From contig SVTY01000004.1 of the NCBI GenBank assembly GCA_015063535.1, positions 1 through 64,000 of the forward strand: a stretch of DNA of 64,000 nt, written 5' to 3'. Origin of the DNA: Oscillospiraceae bacterium (GTDB lineage: Bacteria; Bacillota; Clostridia; Oscillospirales; CAG-272). The notes beneath the pieces were generated by a model that did no database searches, was not told the DNA's origin, and saw only the letters and a program-made list of their open reading frames with translations. Shown here one piece after another: positions 34,623-42,790 of the stretch; the first letter of the stretch is position 1; each line of letters starts with the position of its first letter. The position numbers and the translations under genes are program-made.

Positions 34623-35729
34623 GTTTGTCTCCAAGGATTCCTTTCCGAATCGGAGGTATTCCTTCAGAAGCATGGCTACGGCGGGACCCAATAGCATACC
34701 GGGAATGCCGAATAGCTGAAAGCCTGTAAACATGGCAAGAAGGGACAGCAGGGGGTGTAATCCTAAGTGTCCGCCCACGGCATGCGGCTCGACGATCTGC
34801 CGAACGACGGTCACGATCCCATACAGGATCAACAACCCGAAGCCTACGGAGTACTGCTTGAGGAGAAGAAGTACGATTGCCCACGGGATCAGTACCGTTC
34901 CCGCACCCAAAACGGGAAGGATATCCACCAGCGCAATAAGAAATGCGATCAGAAGAGCATACTTTTGTCGGAGAAGCAGCATGCCGATTAAAATCTCCAA
35001 AAAGGTCAACAGAAACAAAAGCAGATAGGCACGCAGATAACTGCGGATCGCCCGCCGCAGGTGAGGGCGGAGGGCATGCACTCTGTCGGCAGCAGTGTGG
35101 GGCAACAGACCGATCAGACGGTCTCGGATCTGTTGATAATCCATACTCAGATAGAGACACGCCATGACGGTTACCACCAAGGTGATGAGCATGCGGGGCA
35201 GGGCTTGCAGAAGCCGTCCTACTCCGGTTGTCAACAGTGATCCGATGTTGCCGATCGCAGCTTTGATCCAATCCGATGCCCACGCATCTACTGCTGTTTG
35301 TACCTGTTGCCCGTTCTCGGCAGAGGTCGGCGCGGAAAGAAAGGGAAGTCGTTGGGAGAGGGAGCCGAGTTGATTGAGGAAGGTATCGAGCTTTGACAAT
35401 AGAAGCTCTTGATTTTCCTCGAAAAAATGCAACAGTTCTCGCAGCTCCTTCGTTAGCTGTCGAACGGCAAGAAAGCCGAGCAGCAGAACCAATGAAAGCC
35501 CCAGAAAAACATACAGAGCGGCGCAGAGACGGCGGGGAACATGAAGCACTCGGTGGGTTTTTTGTGCCAAGGGGGCGATCACTGCCGCCACACTCCAAGC
35601 GATGAGAAGCACCCAAAGCACCGCGCCTGCCAGACGGACGGTCAGCCAAAGGATCCCCAGCACCGCCAACAGGCAGAATAGCTTGGCGGCACGCCCTTGC
35701 CACCGCTCGTTTCGATCCCGCTCTTCCAT
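34602..35729 (-). CDS. AI-2E/YtvI-family integral membrane protein
   Basis: 375 aa; start after AAGGAGAACGGC, 28 codons inside the track ORF. About seven to eight membrane segments: an N-terminal pair (LAVLGILWLTVRLAGAVLWV), a soluble helical stretch (~90-150), then TLVVTVMACLYLSMDYQQIR and four more helices around ALIDILPVLG-type sequence (ALVDILPVLGAGTVLIPWAI), the family signature. Members range from AI-2 exporters to the sporulation protein YtvI and ion antiporters, so no substrate is claimed. Given the spoIIA locus nearby, a YtvI-like role is plausible. Confidence 0.8.
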   Translation of the reverse strand: MEERDRNERWQGRAAKLFCLLAVLGILWLTVRLAGAVLWVLLIAWSVAAVIAPLAQKTHRVLHVPRRLCAALYVFLGLSLVLLLGFLAVRQLTKELRELLHFFEENQELLLSKLDTFLNQLGSLSQRLPFLSAPTSAENGQQVQTAVDAWASDWIKAAIGNIGSLLTTGVGRLLQALPRMLITLVVTVMACLYLSMDYQQIRDRLIGLLPHTAADRVHALRPHLRRAIRSYLRAYLLLFLLTFLEILIGMLLLRQKYALLIAFLIALVDILPVLGAGTVLIPWAIVLLLLKQYSVGFGLLILYGIVTVVRQIVEPHAVGGHLGLHPLLSLLAMFTGFQLFGIPGMLLGPAVAMLLKEYLRFGKESLETNEKNRAG

Positions 35730-35806
35730 GCCGTTCTCCTTTTCAGTATTCTTCTTATATAGTATGAGTTGAGAGCGCATTTTTATTGCAAAATTCAAGA
35801 AAAAAC

Positions 35807-35835
35807 TTGACAAATTCGGCAGAATCTGTTACAAT
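35807..35835 (+). promoter_or_regulatory. promoter of the cyclophilin-ABC transporter pair
   Basis: TTGACA, 17 bases, TACAAT, 41 bases before the ATG. Confidence 0.78.
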
Positions 35836-35875
35836 GATACCGTGTGAAAAATTTGATACCGTAAAGGAGAGCTTT

Positions 35876-36580
35876 ATGAAAAAGTTGATTTGTTTGGTGA
35901 TCGCTTTGGTGCTGATCGCCGTCAGTGCCGTGGCCTGTAAAAAGGAGGAACCCGATGAAGGTACGACTGCTCCGGTAACCGAAGCGGAAAGAAAGGCGCC
36001 TGCTCTTTCGGAGATCGATATGACGCCACTGTCCTCGCTTGACGGTGTGACCGAAAGCGAGGCCGAAACCGATTATGTTATTTTAACCGTTCGCAAATAC
36101 GGTACCATTGTCATTCGTTTGTATCCCGATGTGGCACCCGAAACGGTGGCAAATTTCAAGAGCCTTGTCTCTCAAAAATTTTATGACGGATTGATCTTCC
36201 ACCGTGTGATCAAAGGCTTTATGATTCAAGGCGGCGACCCGTTGGGAACGGGCAGGGGAGGCTCCGGAACGAATATCAAGGGTGAATTTGCACTCAACGG
36301 CTTTGAGAATAATCTGTCCCATGTTCGGGGTGTCATTTCCATGGCTCGTTCGGACGACCAAAACCCCAATACCACCGCCGATCTGAACTCCGCTTCCTCG
36401 CAGTTCTTTATTTGCCAACAGGATTATGCGTATGGCGACGGAAGCTATGCCGCCTTCGGCTATGTGGTGTACGGTATGGATGCGGTGGATTCCATTGCCT
36501 CCGTGCGAACCAACAGCAGCGATAAGCCTGCGACCGATGTGGTGATCGAATCCATCCGCTTTGCAACCGTGGCAGGCTGA
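35876..36580 (+). CDS. cyclophilin-type peptidyl-prolyl isomerase lipoprotein
   Basis: 234 aa; start at the ATG after AAAGGAGAGCTTT, 30 codons into the track ORF. Signal peptide ends in AVSAVACKK, a lipobox, so the enzyme acts on the outer membrane face where it would assist folding of secreted proteins. Cyclophilin domain (~65-234): GTIVIRLYPDVAPETVANFK, DGLIFHRVIKGFMIQGGDP with the catalytic Arg and Gln, then RGVISMARS and NSASSQFFICQ. Full length. Only 9 bases separate it from the ABC exporter. Confidence 0.93.
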   Translation: MKKLICLVIALVLIAVSAVACKKEEPDEGTTAPVTEAERKAPALSEIDMTPLSSLDGVTESEAETDYVILTVRKYGTIVIRLYPDVAPETVANFKSLVSQKFYDGLIFHRVIKGFMIQGGDPLGTGRGGSGTNIKGEFALNGFENNLSHVRGVISMARSDDQNPNTTADLNSASSQFFICQQDYAYGDGSYAAFGYVVYGMDAVDSIASVRTNSSDKPATDVVIESIRFATVAG

Positions 36581-36589
36581 ACGTAACCT

Positions 36590-38350
36590 ATGAAGCAAGA
36601 AAAAAAGAAGAGCAGCCTCGGGCTGATCAAGCGGTTTTTGCCCTACTATAAAAAATACAAATGGATCATGCTTCTGGATCTGTTCTGCGCGGCACTGACA
36701 ACCGTTTGCGAGCTGGTTTTGCCGCTGATCGTCCGAGAGATTACCGACGCCGCTACCTCCGAGCCGATGGCGTTGACGGTGGAGCTGATCCTGCGGTGCG
36801 GTGTTCTGTATTTGATCCTACGTCTGATCGATACCGCTGCCAATTACTATATGGCATCGGTGGGGCATATCATGGGTGCCCGAATCGAGACCGATATGCG
36901 CAGAGACTTTTTCTGTCATCTGCAAAAACTGTCCTTTTCCTATTATGACAACGCTAAGGTCGGTACACTCATGTCCCGTATCACCAGCGATCTGTTCGAT
37001 GTGACCGAGTTTTCCCATCATTGTCCCGAGGAGTTTTTCATTGCGGGCATCAAGATCGTCTGCTCCTTTGTCATTCTTTGTACCATGAGCATTCCGCTGA
37101 CGCTGATCGTGTTCTCGGTCATTCCGCCGATGCTCATTGTGTTGACCATCTTCAACCGCAAAATGCGGGCGGGCTTTCGGGATTCCCGAAAGCAGGTGGG
37201 TGAGCTGAACTCGCAGGTCGAGGACAGCTTACTTGGCATTCGTGTGGTTAAATCCTTTGCGAATGAATCGGTAGAGGAAGAAAAATTCGACGAGGGAAAT
37301 CGCAAATTTCTTTCGATCAAGAAACGGGTCTATCATGTCATGGGAGGCTTCCAATCCTCTACACGGCTGTTTGACGGCTTGATGTATATTGTGGTTGTGG
37401 TGGCAGGCGCACTGTTTATGATGAAGGGCGCCATCGGCGCCGCTGATTATATGGCGTATCTGATGTTTGTCACGACCCTTTTGACCTCCATTCGGCGGAT
37501 CGTGGAGTTTGCTGAGCAGTTCCAACGGGGATTGACGGGTATTGAGCGCTTTTGTGAGGTCATGGATACCGAGCCCGAGATCATGGATGACAAAGCGGCG
37601 ACCGATGTGGGACGTGTGGACGGTGCGATCGAATTTCGGAATGTGTCCTTCCGCTATGAGACCGAGAAAAAAGAGGTACTCAGCCGTCTGAATCTTACCG
37701 TGCGGGCGGGGGAGAGTATTGCGTTGGTGGGACCGTCGGGAGGCGGTAAAACGACCCTTTGCTCACTGATCCCCCGATTCTATGAAACCACCGATGGCTC
37801 AATTCTGTTGGACGGAAAGGATATCCGCACGCTGACCTTGCATTCTTTGCGGGAAAATATCGGCGTGGTGGCACAGGATGTGTACCTGTTCTCGGGCAGT
37901 ATTCGGGAAAATATTGCTTACGGAAAAAAGAATGCCACCGATGCCGAGATCGAGGAGGCGGCAAGGCTGGCGGGTGCACACGACTTTATCTCCTCTTTGC
38001 CGGACGGATACCACACCTATGTGGGAGAGCGGGGCGTGAAGCTGTCGGGCGGACAGAAGCAACGCATTTCCATCGCCCGTGTGTTTTTGAAAAATCCGCC
38101 GGTGCTGATTTTGGATGAAGCCACCAGTGCGCTGGATAACGAAAGCGAAAAGCTGGTGCAGGAATCCTTGGAGAAGTTGGCGAAGGGGCGGACGACCTTT
38201 ACCATTGCCCACCGTCTGACGACCATTCGCAATGCCGACCGCATTCTGGTATTGACTGAGCACGGTATTGAGGAGATGGGAACGCATGACGAGCTGTTGG
38301 CGAAGGGAGGCTTGTACGCCGACCTGTATCGGATGTACTCTACTTTATAA
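36590..38350 (+). CDS. ABC exporter, fused permease-ATPase
   Basis: 586 aa, type I half-transporter that should dimerise. Six membrane helices in residues ~18-300 (KWIMLLDLFCAALTTVCELV first). ATPase domain: Walker A LVGPSGGGKTTLCSL (~380), Q-loop VAQDVYLF, signature LSGGQKQRISIARV, Walker B PVLILDEATSALDNE and the switch His in TIAHRLTTI. Members move lipids, peptides or drugs outward; no substrate evidence here. No strong ribosome binding site is visible 5' of the ATG, so it may rely on coupling to the cyclophilin gene. Confidence 0.9.
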   Translation: MKQEKKKSSLGLIKRFLPYYKKYKWIMLLDLFCAALTTVCELVLPLIVREITDAATSEPMALTVELILRCGVLYLILRLIDTAANYYMASVGHIMGARIETDMRRDFFCHLQKLSFSYYDNAKVGTLMSRITSDLFDVTEFSHHCPEEFFIAGIKIVCSFVILCTMSIPLTLIVFSVIPPMLIVLTIFNRKMRAGFRDSRKQVGELNSQVEDSLLGIRVVKSFANESVEEEKFDEGNRKFLSIKKRVYHVMGGFQSSTRLFDGLMYIVVVVAGALFMMKGAIGAADYMAYLMFVTTLLTSIRRIVEFAEQFQRGLTGIERFCEVMDTEPEIMDDKAATDVGRVDGAIEFRNVSFRYETEKKEVLSRLNLTVRAGESIALVGPSGGGKTTLCSLIPRFYETTDGSILLDGKDIRTLTLHSLRENIGVVAQDVYLFSGSIRENIAYGKKNATDAEIEEAARLAGAHDFISSLPDGYHTYVGERGVKLSGGQKQRISIARVFLKNPPVLILDEATSALDNESEKLVQESLEKLAKGRTTFTIAHRLTTIRNADRILVLTEHGIEEMGTHDELLAKGGLYADLYRMYSTL

Positions 38351-38363
38351 ACAGCAAAAATCA

Positions 38364-38407
38364 AGAGCAAGCATACCAGAAAACGATCTTGTATGCTTGC
38401 TCTTTTT
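38364..38407 (+). terminator. terminator before the spoIIA operon
   Basis: AGAGCAAGCATAC pairs with GTATGCTTGCTCT around 14 bases, followed by TTTT. Confidence 0.8.
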
Positions 38408-38500
38408 CTTTTTAAAAAATTTGTATCTCTCGACGCAAAGCGACCGATTTTTCAAGGATTGTGTGATACAATGAGAAAACAAACGATAACGGAGGTTGAA

Positions 38501-38845
38501 ATGCTGCAACATAACTGTACCTTTGAGACGGAGCTGAAGGATGGGGTTTTGGAGCTGACGCTGCACGGAGAGATCGATCATCACAGTGCCGTGGCGATCC
38601 GAACCGAAATGGATTCCCAAATTTACGAGCTTCGTCCTGTCAAAACGATTCTGGATCTGTCGGGCATCGAATTTATGGACAGCTCGGGGCTGGGACTTAT
38701 CATGGGGCGTTACGCTCTGATGCAAAAGCTGGGAGGAGAGCTGACGCTTCGAAATCCCAATGAACGTCTGGTCAAAATTTTTGAATTGGCGGGATTGGGA
38801 CGGATGGTCAAAATCGAAGAATCCCAAAAGGAGGACAAGCAATGA
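38501..38845 (+). CDS. spoIIAA: anti-sigma F factor antagonist SpoIIAA
   Basis: 114 aa; start at the ATG 6 bases after GGAGG, 36 codons into the track ORF. STAS-domain protein; the conserved IEFMDSSGLGLIMGRYALM contains the serine that SpoIIAB phosphorylates. Unphosphorylated SpoIIAA pulls SpoIIAB off sigma-F in the forespore. First gene of the classic three-gene sporulation operon. Upstream, CAAGGATTG at 38453-38461 resembles a sigma-H -35 but no good GAAT -10 follows, so the promoter is unassigned. Overlaps spoIIAB by 4 bases. Confidence 0.93.
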   Translation: MLQHNCTFETELKDGVLELTLHGEIDHHSAVAIRTEMDSQIYELRPVKTILDLSGIEFMDSSGLGLIMGRYALMQKLGGELTLRNPNERLVKIFELAGLGRMVKIEESQKEDKQ

Positions 38846-39306
38846 AAAGAGAACCCAAAGAAGCAAGAAACAGGGCTGAGGTCGTCAATCAAATGAAGCT
38901 GCAATTGCCGTCCTGCTCTATCAATGAGGGGATGGCAAGAGCGGCGGTTGCGGCGTTTTGCGCCCAACTGGATCCCAATTCCACCGAGCTTGCCGATATC
39001 AAATGCGCTGTGTCTGAGGCGGTGACCAATTGTATCGTTCATGCCTATCGGGATACGGCGGGGATCATTTACATAACCGTACGCATCTATGAGGATCGAG
39101 AGATCCGCATCGACATTCGGGATAAGGGCTGTGGCATTCCCGATGTTAAGATTGCCCGTCAACCTCTGTATACCACCGATGCACAGGGAGAACGGAGCGG
39201 CATGGGCTTTACGGTGATGGAAAGCTTTTGTGATAAGGTCAGGGTCAGTTCGGTATGGGGAAAGGGTACGACCGTCACGCTGTACAAGCGGATCGGGAAA
39301 CGATAA
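38842..39306 (+). CDS. spoIIAB: anti-sigma F factor SpoIIAB (serine kinase)
   Basis: 154 aa GHKL-fold ATPase. It holds sigma-F inactive in the pre-divisional cell and phosphorylates SpoIIAA. Nucleotide motifs: N box in IKCAVSEAVTNCIVHAY, G1 DIRDKGCGIPD and G2 ERSGMGFTVMESF. Slightly longer at the N-terminus than the B. subtilis protein (146 aa). The stop codon shares its last A with the sigF start (TAATG), indicating coupled translation. Confidence 0.94.
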   Translation: MKREPKEARNRAEVVNQMKLQLPSCSINEGMARAAVAAFCAQLDPNSTELADIKCAVSEAVTNCIVHAYRDTAGIIYITVRIYEDREIRIDIRDKGCGIPDVKIARQPLYTTDAQGERSGMGFTVMESFCDKVRVSSVWGKGTTVTLYKRIGKR

Positions 39307-40091
39307 TGGACGTAGCTACGTCAACAAAAGAAGTCAAGGAAGGCGCCGATTGGGATCATGCGGAAAATCACCGTTTGCTGGTATTGGCGCAAAGCGAAAA
39401 TCAACAGGAGGCGGAGGCGGCTACCGAGGAGCTGCTTCTGCGCAATGCGGGATTGGTACGAAGCATTGCCTTGCGCTTCCGTGACCGTGGCGTGGAGGCG
39501 GAGGATCTGATCCAGATCGGCACTGTCGGTATGATCAAAGCTATCCGAGGCTTTGATATCGAGATGGGTACCTGCTTTTCGACCTACGCCGTTCCGCTGA
39601 TCTTCGGAGAATTGCGCCGTCATATGCGGGATGAGGGACCTATCAAGGTAGGGAGATACTACAAAAAATTGGGCGTGTCGTTGATGAGTGCCAAAAGTGC
39701 CTTTTTGGTGGAGGAGGGGAGAGATCCGACGATCTCGGAGCTGGCGGCTCGGTGCCATGTCAGTGCCGAGGAGGCCGCCATGGCATTGGAATCTATGTCG
39801 CCCATTCTCTCACTGTCGGACAGTGCGTTTGGCGAGGAGGAGGGGGTAGAGCTTGGTTCCGTTATACCCGACGAGGAAAGCTCGCACGAGATCGACCGAC
39901 TGTGCGATCGGATCGCACTGGGACAAGCGGTCTCCAAAATGCCACCTCTTTGGCAAAAGCTGGTCATGCTTCGCTTTTATCGCAACCGAACGCAACAGCA
40001 GACCGCCGATGCCTTGGGCGTGACACAGGTAAAGATATCGAGAGAGGAAAAAAAGATTTTGGATTTTCTGCGAAAAGAGCTGCTCCAATAA
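39306..40091 (+). CDS. sigF: RNA polymerase sigma-F factor
   Basis: 261 aa; start chosen at the TAATG overlap, 17 codons into the track ORF. Sigma-70 family: region 2 from NAGLVRSIALRFRDRGVEAE with DLIQIGTVGMIKAIRGFD and FSTYAVPLIFGELRRHMRDE, then region 3, and region 4 helix-turn-helix RTQQQTADALGVTQVKISRE. It drives early forespore genes. Together with spoIIAA and spoIIAB this shows the organism can form endospores. A strong terminator follows. Confidence 0.94.
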   Translation: MDVATSTKEVKEGADWDHAENHRLLVLAQSENQQEAEAATEELLLRNAGLVRSIALRFRDRGVEAEDLIQIGTVGMIKAIRGFDIEMGTCFSTYAVPLIFGELRRHMRDEGPIKVGRYYKKLGVSLMSAKSAFLVEEGRDPTISELAARCHVSAEEAAMALESMSPILSLSDSAFGEEEGVELGSVIPDEESSHEIDRLCDRIALGQAVSKMPPLWQKLVMLRFYRNRTQQQTADALGVTQVKISREEKKILDFLRKELLQ

Positions 40092-40124
40092 AGAAAACGG
40101 CTGTTGTCAACAGCCGTTTTCTTT
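40090..40124. terminator. bidirectional terminator between sigF and rsmA
   Basis: AAAGAAAACGGCTGTTG and AACAGCCGTTTTCTTT form a 16-bp stem; the flanking A and T runs serve both convergent genes. Confidence 0.9.
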
Positions 40125-40995
40125 ATTGCTTCTGTTGTATTCTTTCCCACAGAGCATCGGAAAGAGCCGTAAATTCTTCAATGCTCAGCTTCTCTCCCCG
40201 AATGTCGGCAGAATGACCGCACCCGACAACGATCTCGGTCAATTCCTCCTTGGACAGTTCCCCAAAGACCGCCGAAAGGGCATTGGGCAGGGTCTTTCTC
40301 CGCTGCTCAAAGGCGGCGCGGATGGTACGGAACAGCGTTGCCTCATGTTGGGGCTTGCAGGGCTTGTCCCTATACAAAGAAATGCGTACCACCGAGGAAT
40401 CGACCTTGGGAGGGGGAAGAAAGTTTCCGGCACTGACCTTGAACAGCTTTTCGGGCTGTCCGTAATAATTTAGTACGGCGGTGATGGCACCGCAATCCTT
40501 TCCGCCGGGCTTGGCGCAAAGACGGTCGGCAACCTCGGATTGGATCATAACGGTGATGGAATCAAAGGGAAGCCCCGATTCCAACAGCAGCATCAGGATG
40601 GGCGTGGTGATGTAATAGGGCAGATTGGCGCAGACAGAGACCTTTCCCTTTGCAAAATAAGGTGCCAACAGAGTAGGCAGATCCGCCTTCATGACGTCCT
40701 CATTGATGACCGTCACGTTGTGATAGCCGTCCAGCGTGTATTTCAGCACGGGGATCAGTCCACGGTCAATCTCCAGTGCTATCACATGGCGGTAACGATC
40801 GGCAAGCTCTCTTGTCAGAGAGCCGATTCCCGGGCCGATCTCCAAAATCGTACTGTCGGCATCATCGCAACACGCATCGGCAATATCCTCCACGACCATA
40901 TTGTTGGTCAAAAAGTTTTGTCCGAATTCCTTGCGGAAATGAATGCCGAACATTGCCATGGTCTCTTTGATGGTCTTGATATCACAAAGATTCAT
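40123..40995 (-). CDS. rsmA: 16S rRNA dimethyladenosine transferase
   Basis: 290 aa (also known as KsgA). Dimethylates the two adjacent adenines near the 3' end of 16S rRNA during 30S maturation. Signature KEFGQNFLTNNMVVEDIADA, SAM loop ILEIGPGIGSLTRELA, acidic VIALEIDRGLIP, and catalytic NLPYYITTPILM motif (NLPY). The C-terminal helical domain follows, with VDSSVVRI and EQRRKTLPNALS. Full length. Reads toward sigF and shares its terminator. Confidence 0.95.
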   Translation of the reverse strand: MNLCDIKTIKETMAMFGIHFRKEFGQNFLTNNMVVEDIADACCDDADSTILEIGPGIGSLTRELADRYRHVIALEIDRGLIPVLKYTLDGYHNVTVINEDVMKADLPTLLAPYFAKGKVSVCANLPYYITTPILMLLLESGLPFDSITVMIQSEVADRLCAKPGGKDCGAITAVLNYYGQPEKLFKVSAGNFLPPPKVDSSVVRISLYRDKPCKPQHEATLFRTIRAAFEQRRKTLPNALSAVFGELSKEELTEIVVGCGHSADIRGEKLSIEEFTALSDALWERIQQKQ

Positions 40996-41030
40996 GCTCT
41001 ACCTCGTTTAACGTAAAAGTGAAAAGGTAA

Positions 41031-41055
41031 GCCCCAAGGACTTACGCCTTGGGGC
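41031..41055 (-). terminator. hairpin, likely terminator of the tRNA-Thr transcript
   Basis: GCCCCAAGG - 7 bases - CCTTGGGGC; on the minus strand it is followed by TTACCTTTTCACTTTT. Confidence 0.65.
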
Positions 41056-41056
41056 T

Positions 41057-41136
41057 TGGAGCTGGTGATGTGACTCGAACACACGACCCGTCTGTTTACG
41101 AATCAGCTTGGCGAAGCCAATCACTACACGACTGTG
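41057..41136 (-). pseudogene. tRNA-Thr relic with inserted mini-hairpin
   Basis: The first 33 + strand bases from 41057 (CCA end, acceptor 3' strand, T-arm) match the intact tRNA-Thr at 41180-41255. Beyond this the anticodon stem has lost pairing (CTG/CAG only), a palindromic TTGGC-GAA-GCCAA (41108-41120) is inserted before the D-arm-like part (CACTACACGACTGTG), and the 5' acceptor strand GCTGGTG is missing. It cannot fold as a normal tRNA. Confidence 0.65.
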
Positions 41137-41171
41137 GACAGCGACGGTGGGTCGATCCCGCCGTTGCTGTC
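41137..41171. other. long imperfect hairpin between tRNA relic and tRNA-Thr
   Basis: GACAGC/GCTGTC plus inner ACGG/CCGT- and GGG/CCC-type pairs with single mismatches fold the whole 35 bases around a TCGAT-type loop. It occupies the place where the 5' acceptor strand of the relic should be. Confidence 0.55.
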
Positions 41172-41179
41172 AAAAAGCT

Positions 41180-41255
41180 TGGAGCTGGTGATGTGACTCG
41201 AACACACGACCTGCTGATTACGAATCAGCTGCACTACCGACTGTGCTACACCAGC
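41180..41255 (-). tRNA. tRNA-Thr (CGU)
   Basis: 76 bases with encoded CCA. Acceptor GCTGGTG/CACCAGC, D-arm around GCACAGTCGGTAGTGC, anticodon arm GCTGA-TTCGTAA-TCAGC giving anticodon CGT, T-arm GTGTG-TTCGAGT-CACAT with one wobble. The + strand ORF track entry 41049-41276 (GAGDVTRTHD) is an artefact of this gene. Confidence 0.92.
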
Positions 41256-41328
41256 ATGATGACCCTACTATTATAAAGCATTTTTTTTCATTTGTCAAGG
41301 TCTTTTTTTGAAAAACAGAAAAATTTCA

Positions 41329-41808
41329 TCAACATTTTTCGTTTTCGGTCGGTAGGCGGTCAGTTCTTGTTGCTGTATCTCCGATTTTTGGACGGGGTTC
41401 CCTCTGAACAAAGGAGCATACGGCACAAACGGGGATACAAAGTCCCATCCAAAGGAGAGAAAAGGGAAGGCAGATCTGTCCCAAAAAATTGTAGGGGAGG
41501 TGGGAATAATCCCATACCTTCAGGCGAAGAGACAGATTGACGATACAGCCGCATGCCAGCTCCACGGCGGTGATGATCCCGGAGCCTGCGGCGGCACGAA
41601 GACAGATGTTTTTATTCTTCAGCCGTCGATTCATGCGGTAAATGGCATCCAGACAGAGCCCGCCGCAAAGAGCCATGGACCAGTGGGAATAGCCCCGACA
41701 GGCAAGCTCCAAGGCATAATAGGCGGCACCGCCCACCGTCAGGCGGGTCAAAGTGCCGCCGAGCCGAAGGGAAGGACGGGGGAGAGAAGTGGGTACTTGA
41801 GTATTCAT
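41329..41808 (-). CDS. CmpB-family putative ABC-transporter type IV membrane protein
   Basis: 159 aa with about four membrane helices. The motif series RGYSHWSMALCGGLCLDAIYRM, then AVELACGCIVNLSLRLKVWDYSH, NFLGQICLPFSLLWMGL is that of the CmpB (PF06541) family, membrane proteins of unknown role found widely in Firmicutes and once grouped with ABC permeases. No ATPase lies nearby, so a transport role is unproven. The C-terminal tail is hydrophilic. RBS AAAGGAATCGCT. Confidence 0.78.
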   Translation of the reverse strand: MNTQVPTSLPRPSLRLGGTLTRLTVGGAAYYALELACRGYSHWSMALCGGLCLDAIYRMNRRLKNKNICLRAAAGSGIITAVELACGCIVNLSLRLKVWDYSHLPYNFLGQICLPFSLLWMGLCIPVCAVCSFVQREPRPKIGDTATRTDRLPTENEKC

Positions 41809-41905
41809 AGCGATTCCTTTCGAGTATCTGAAGTGTCGATATCTTCAGTATGTGCCAAAGAAGAAAAAAGTAACCCGAAAAAAGGGGGAATCTTTGCAAT
41901 ACCTC

Positions 41906-41934
41906 TTGTAAATCTAAGGAATATTTGGTATAAT
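41906..41934 (+). promoter_or_regulatory. promoter of the membrane protein-metG operon
   Basis: TTGTAA, 17 bases, TATAAT. The predicted transcript begins near 41941, leaving a ~94-base leader with a short ORF. Confidence 0.72.
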
Positions 41935-41962
41935 AAACATAATACCGTGCGAAGGAGATCGG

Positions 41963-42007
41963 ATGCCAAAAAAAGCAATCCATCGTATCCAAAAGCATGG
42001 AATCTGA
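41963..42007 (+). CDS. 14-codon leader ORF
   Basis: ATG lies 5 bases after a good Shine-Dalgarno (GAAGGAGATCGG) inside the leader of the metG operon and encodes MPKKAIHRIQKHGI followed by TGA. Such an ORF could tune expression of the downstream genes. It contains no extra Met codons, so methionine attenuation is not suggested. No alternative hairpins were worked out. It may equally be fortuitous. Confidence 0.35.
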   Translation: MPKKAIHRIQKHGI

Positions 42008-42034
42008 AAAAAGACGGAAAGCCGAGGATAGAGT

Positions 42035-42790
42035 ATGAATTCTATCAAGCAAATCAAACCTGTTGCGGCGAAGCGTTTGGCAAAAAAGGGAAACCGTTTG
42101 CGCTTGGTCGGCGTGGGGATCCTGTTGACTTTTTCCGTAATGCTTCCCCTGCTTTTGAGCGCAAATCTGTCGGTTATTTTATTGGGTGAGGCAGAGATGG
42201 AGCCGATACAAACATTCTTGTTTTTCGGTGCGATCCTTGCATTGATCCTGTTGGGAACCGCCCCCGCCGTTTCCGCTCTGTATGGGATCGCATACAGAGG
42301 ATATGAGCGGGCAAGAGACGGCATGAGTGCTTCCGCTCGAATGTCGGAGCTGCGGTACGGACAGTGCCTTGCTTCCGGCTTGCTTCTGATCCTCAGACCG
42401 CTCGGTGTGGTCGCCTTGTTTGTGGGAGCCTATGCGTTGGCGTCTCTTGGGGCGTTCTTACTCTATTTCCCCTTAGCCTGCGTGGCGATTGCTCTGTCCG
42501 TTCTTTGGATGTGGGCGACCTCGGGTGCCTTTCTGCTCCCGTACTATGTGAGCAGAGGAGAGACGGTACGGTCTGCTCTGCGTGCAAGCAGGCGGGCAAT
42601 GAAGGGAAACCGCCGCCTGTACGGTGCGTATATGCTGTCTTTTTTGGGATGGGTTCTGCTGTCCCTGCTTACCGTCGGGGTGCTACTGTTGCTCTATGTT
42701 CTGCCCCTGATGCTCTTTACTTATTTTACGCTTGCCGACCGCATGGATCGGTCGGGTGGCAAGCAACGATCGGAGGATGAATCACGATGA
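42035..42790 (+). CDS. multi-pass membrane protein, DUF975-like
   Basis: 251 aa, about six membrane helices after a basic N-terminus (IKQIKPVAAKRLAKKGNRLR). The C-terminal pattern, ASRRAMKGNRRLYGAYMLSF followed by a GW and two long helices, resembles DUF975-type integral membrane proteins: S-x-x-x-MKGN then a membrane hairpin. No transport or catalytic motif is visible. The 4-base ATGA overlap with metG makes them a co-translated pair, although no functional link to Met-tRNA synthesis is obvious. Confidence 0.65.
   Translation: MNSIKQIKPVAAKRLAKKGNRLRLVGVGILLTFSVMLPLLLSANLSVILLGEAEMEPIQTFLFFGAILALILLGTAPAVSALYGIAYRGYERARDGMSASARMSELRYGQCLASGLLLILRPLGVVALFVGAYALASLGAFLLYFPLACVAIALSVLWMWATSGAFLLPYYVSRGETVRSALRASRRAMKGNRRLYGAYMLSFLGWVLLSLLTVGVLLLLYVLPLMLFTYFTLADRMDRSGGKQRSEDESR

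Noticed and set aside
34597-35703. 368-codon minus-strand ORF
   Set aside because: Alternative frame of the AI-2E/YtvI-family permease gene on the same strand; the permease frame has membrane helices and a good RBS.
38453-38500. Sigma-H promoter for spoIIA
   Set aside because: AAGGATT fits a -35 but no GAAT-type -10 at the right distance; not reported as a feature.
41049-41276. 75-aa ORF with repeated GAGDVTRTHD
   Set aside because: Spurious translation across tRNA-Thr and its relic.
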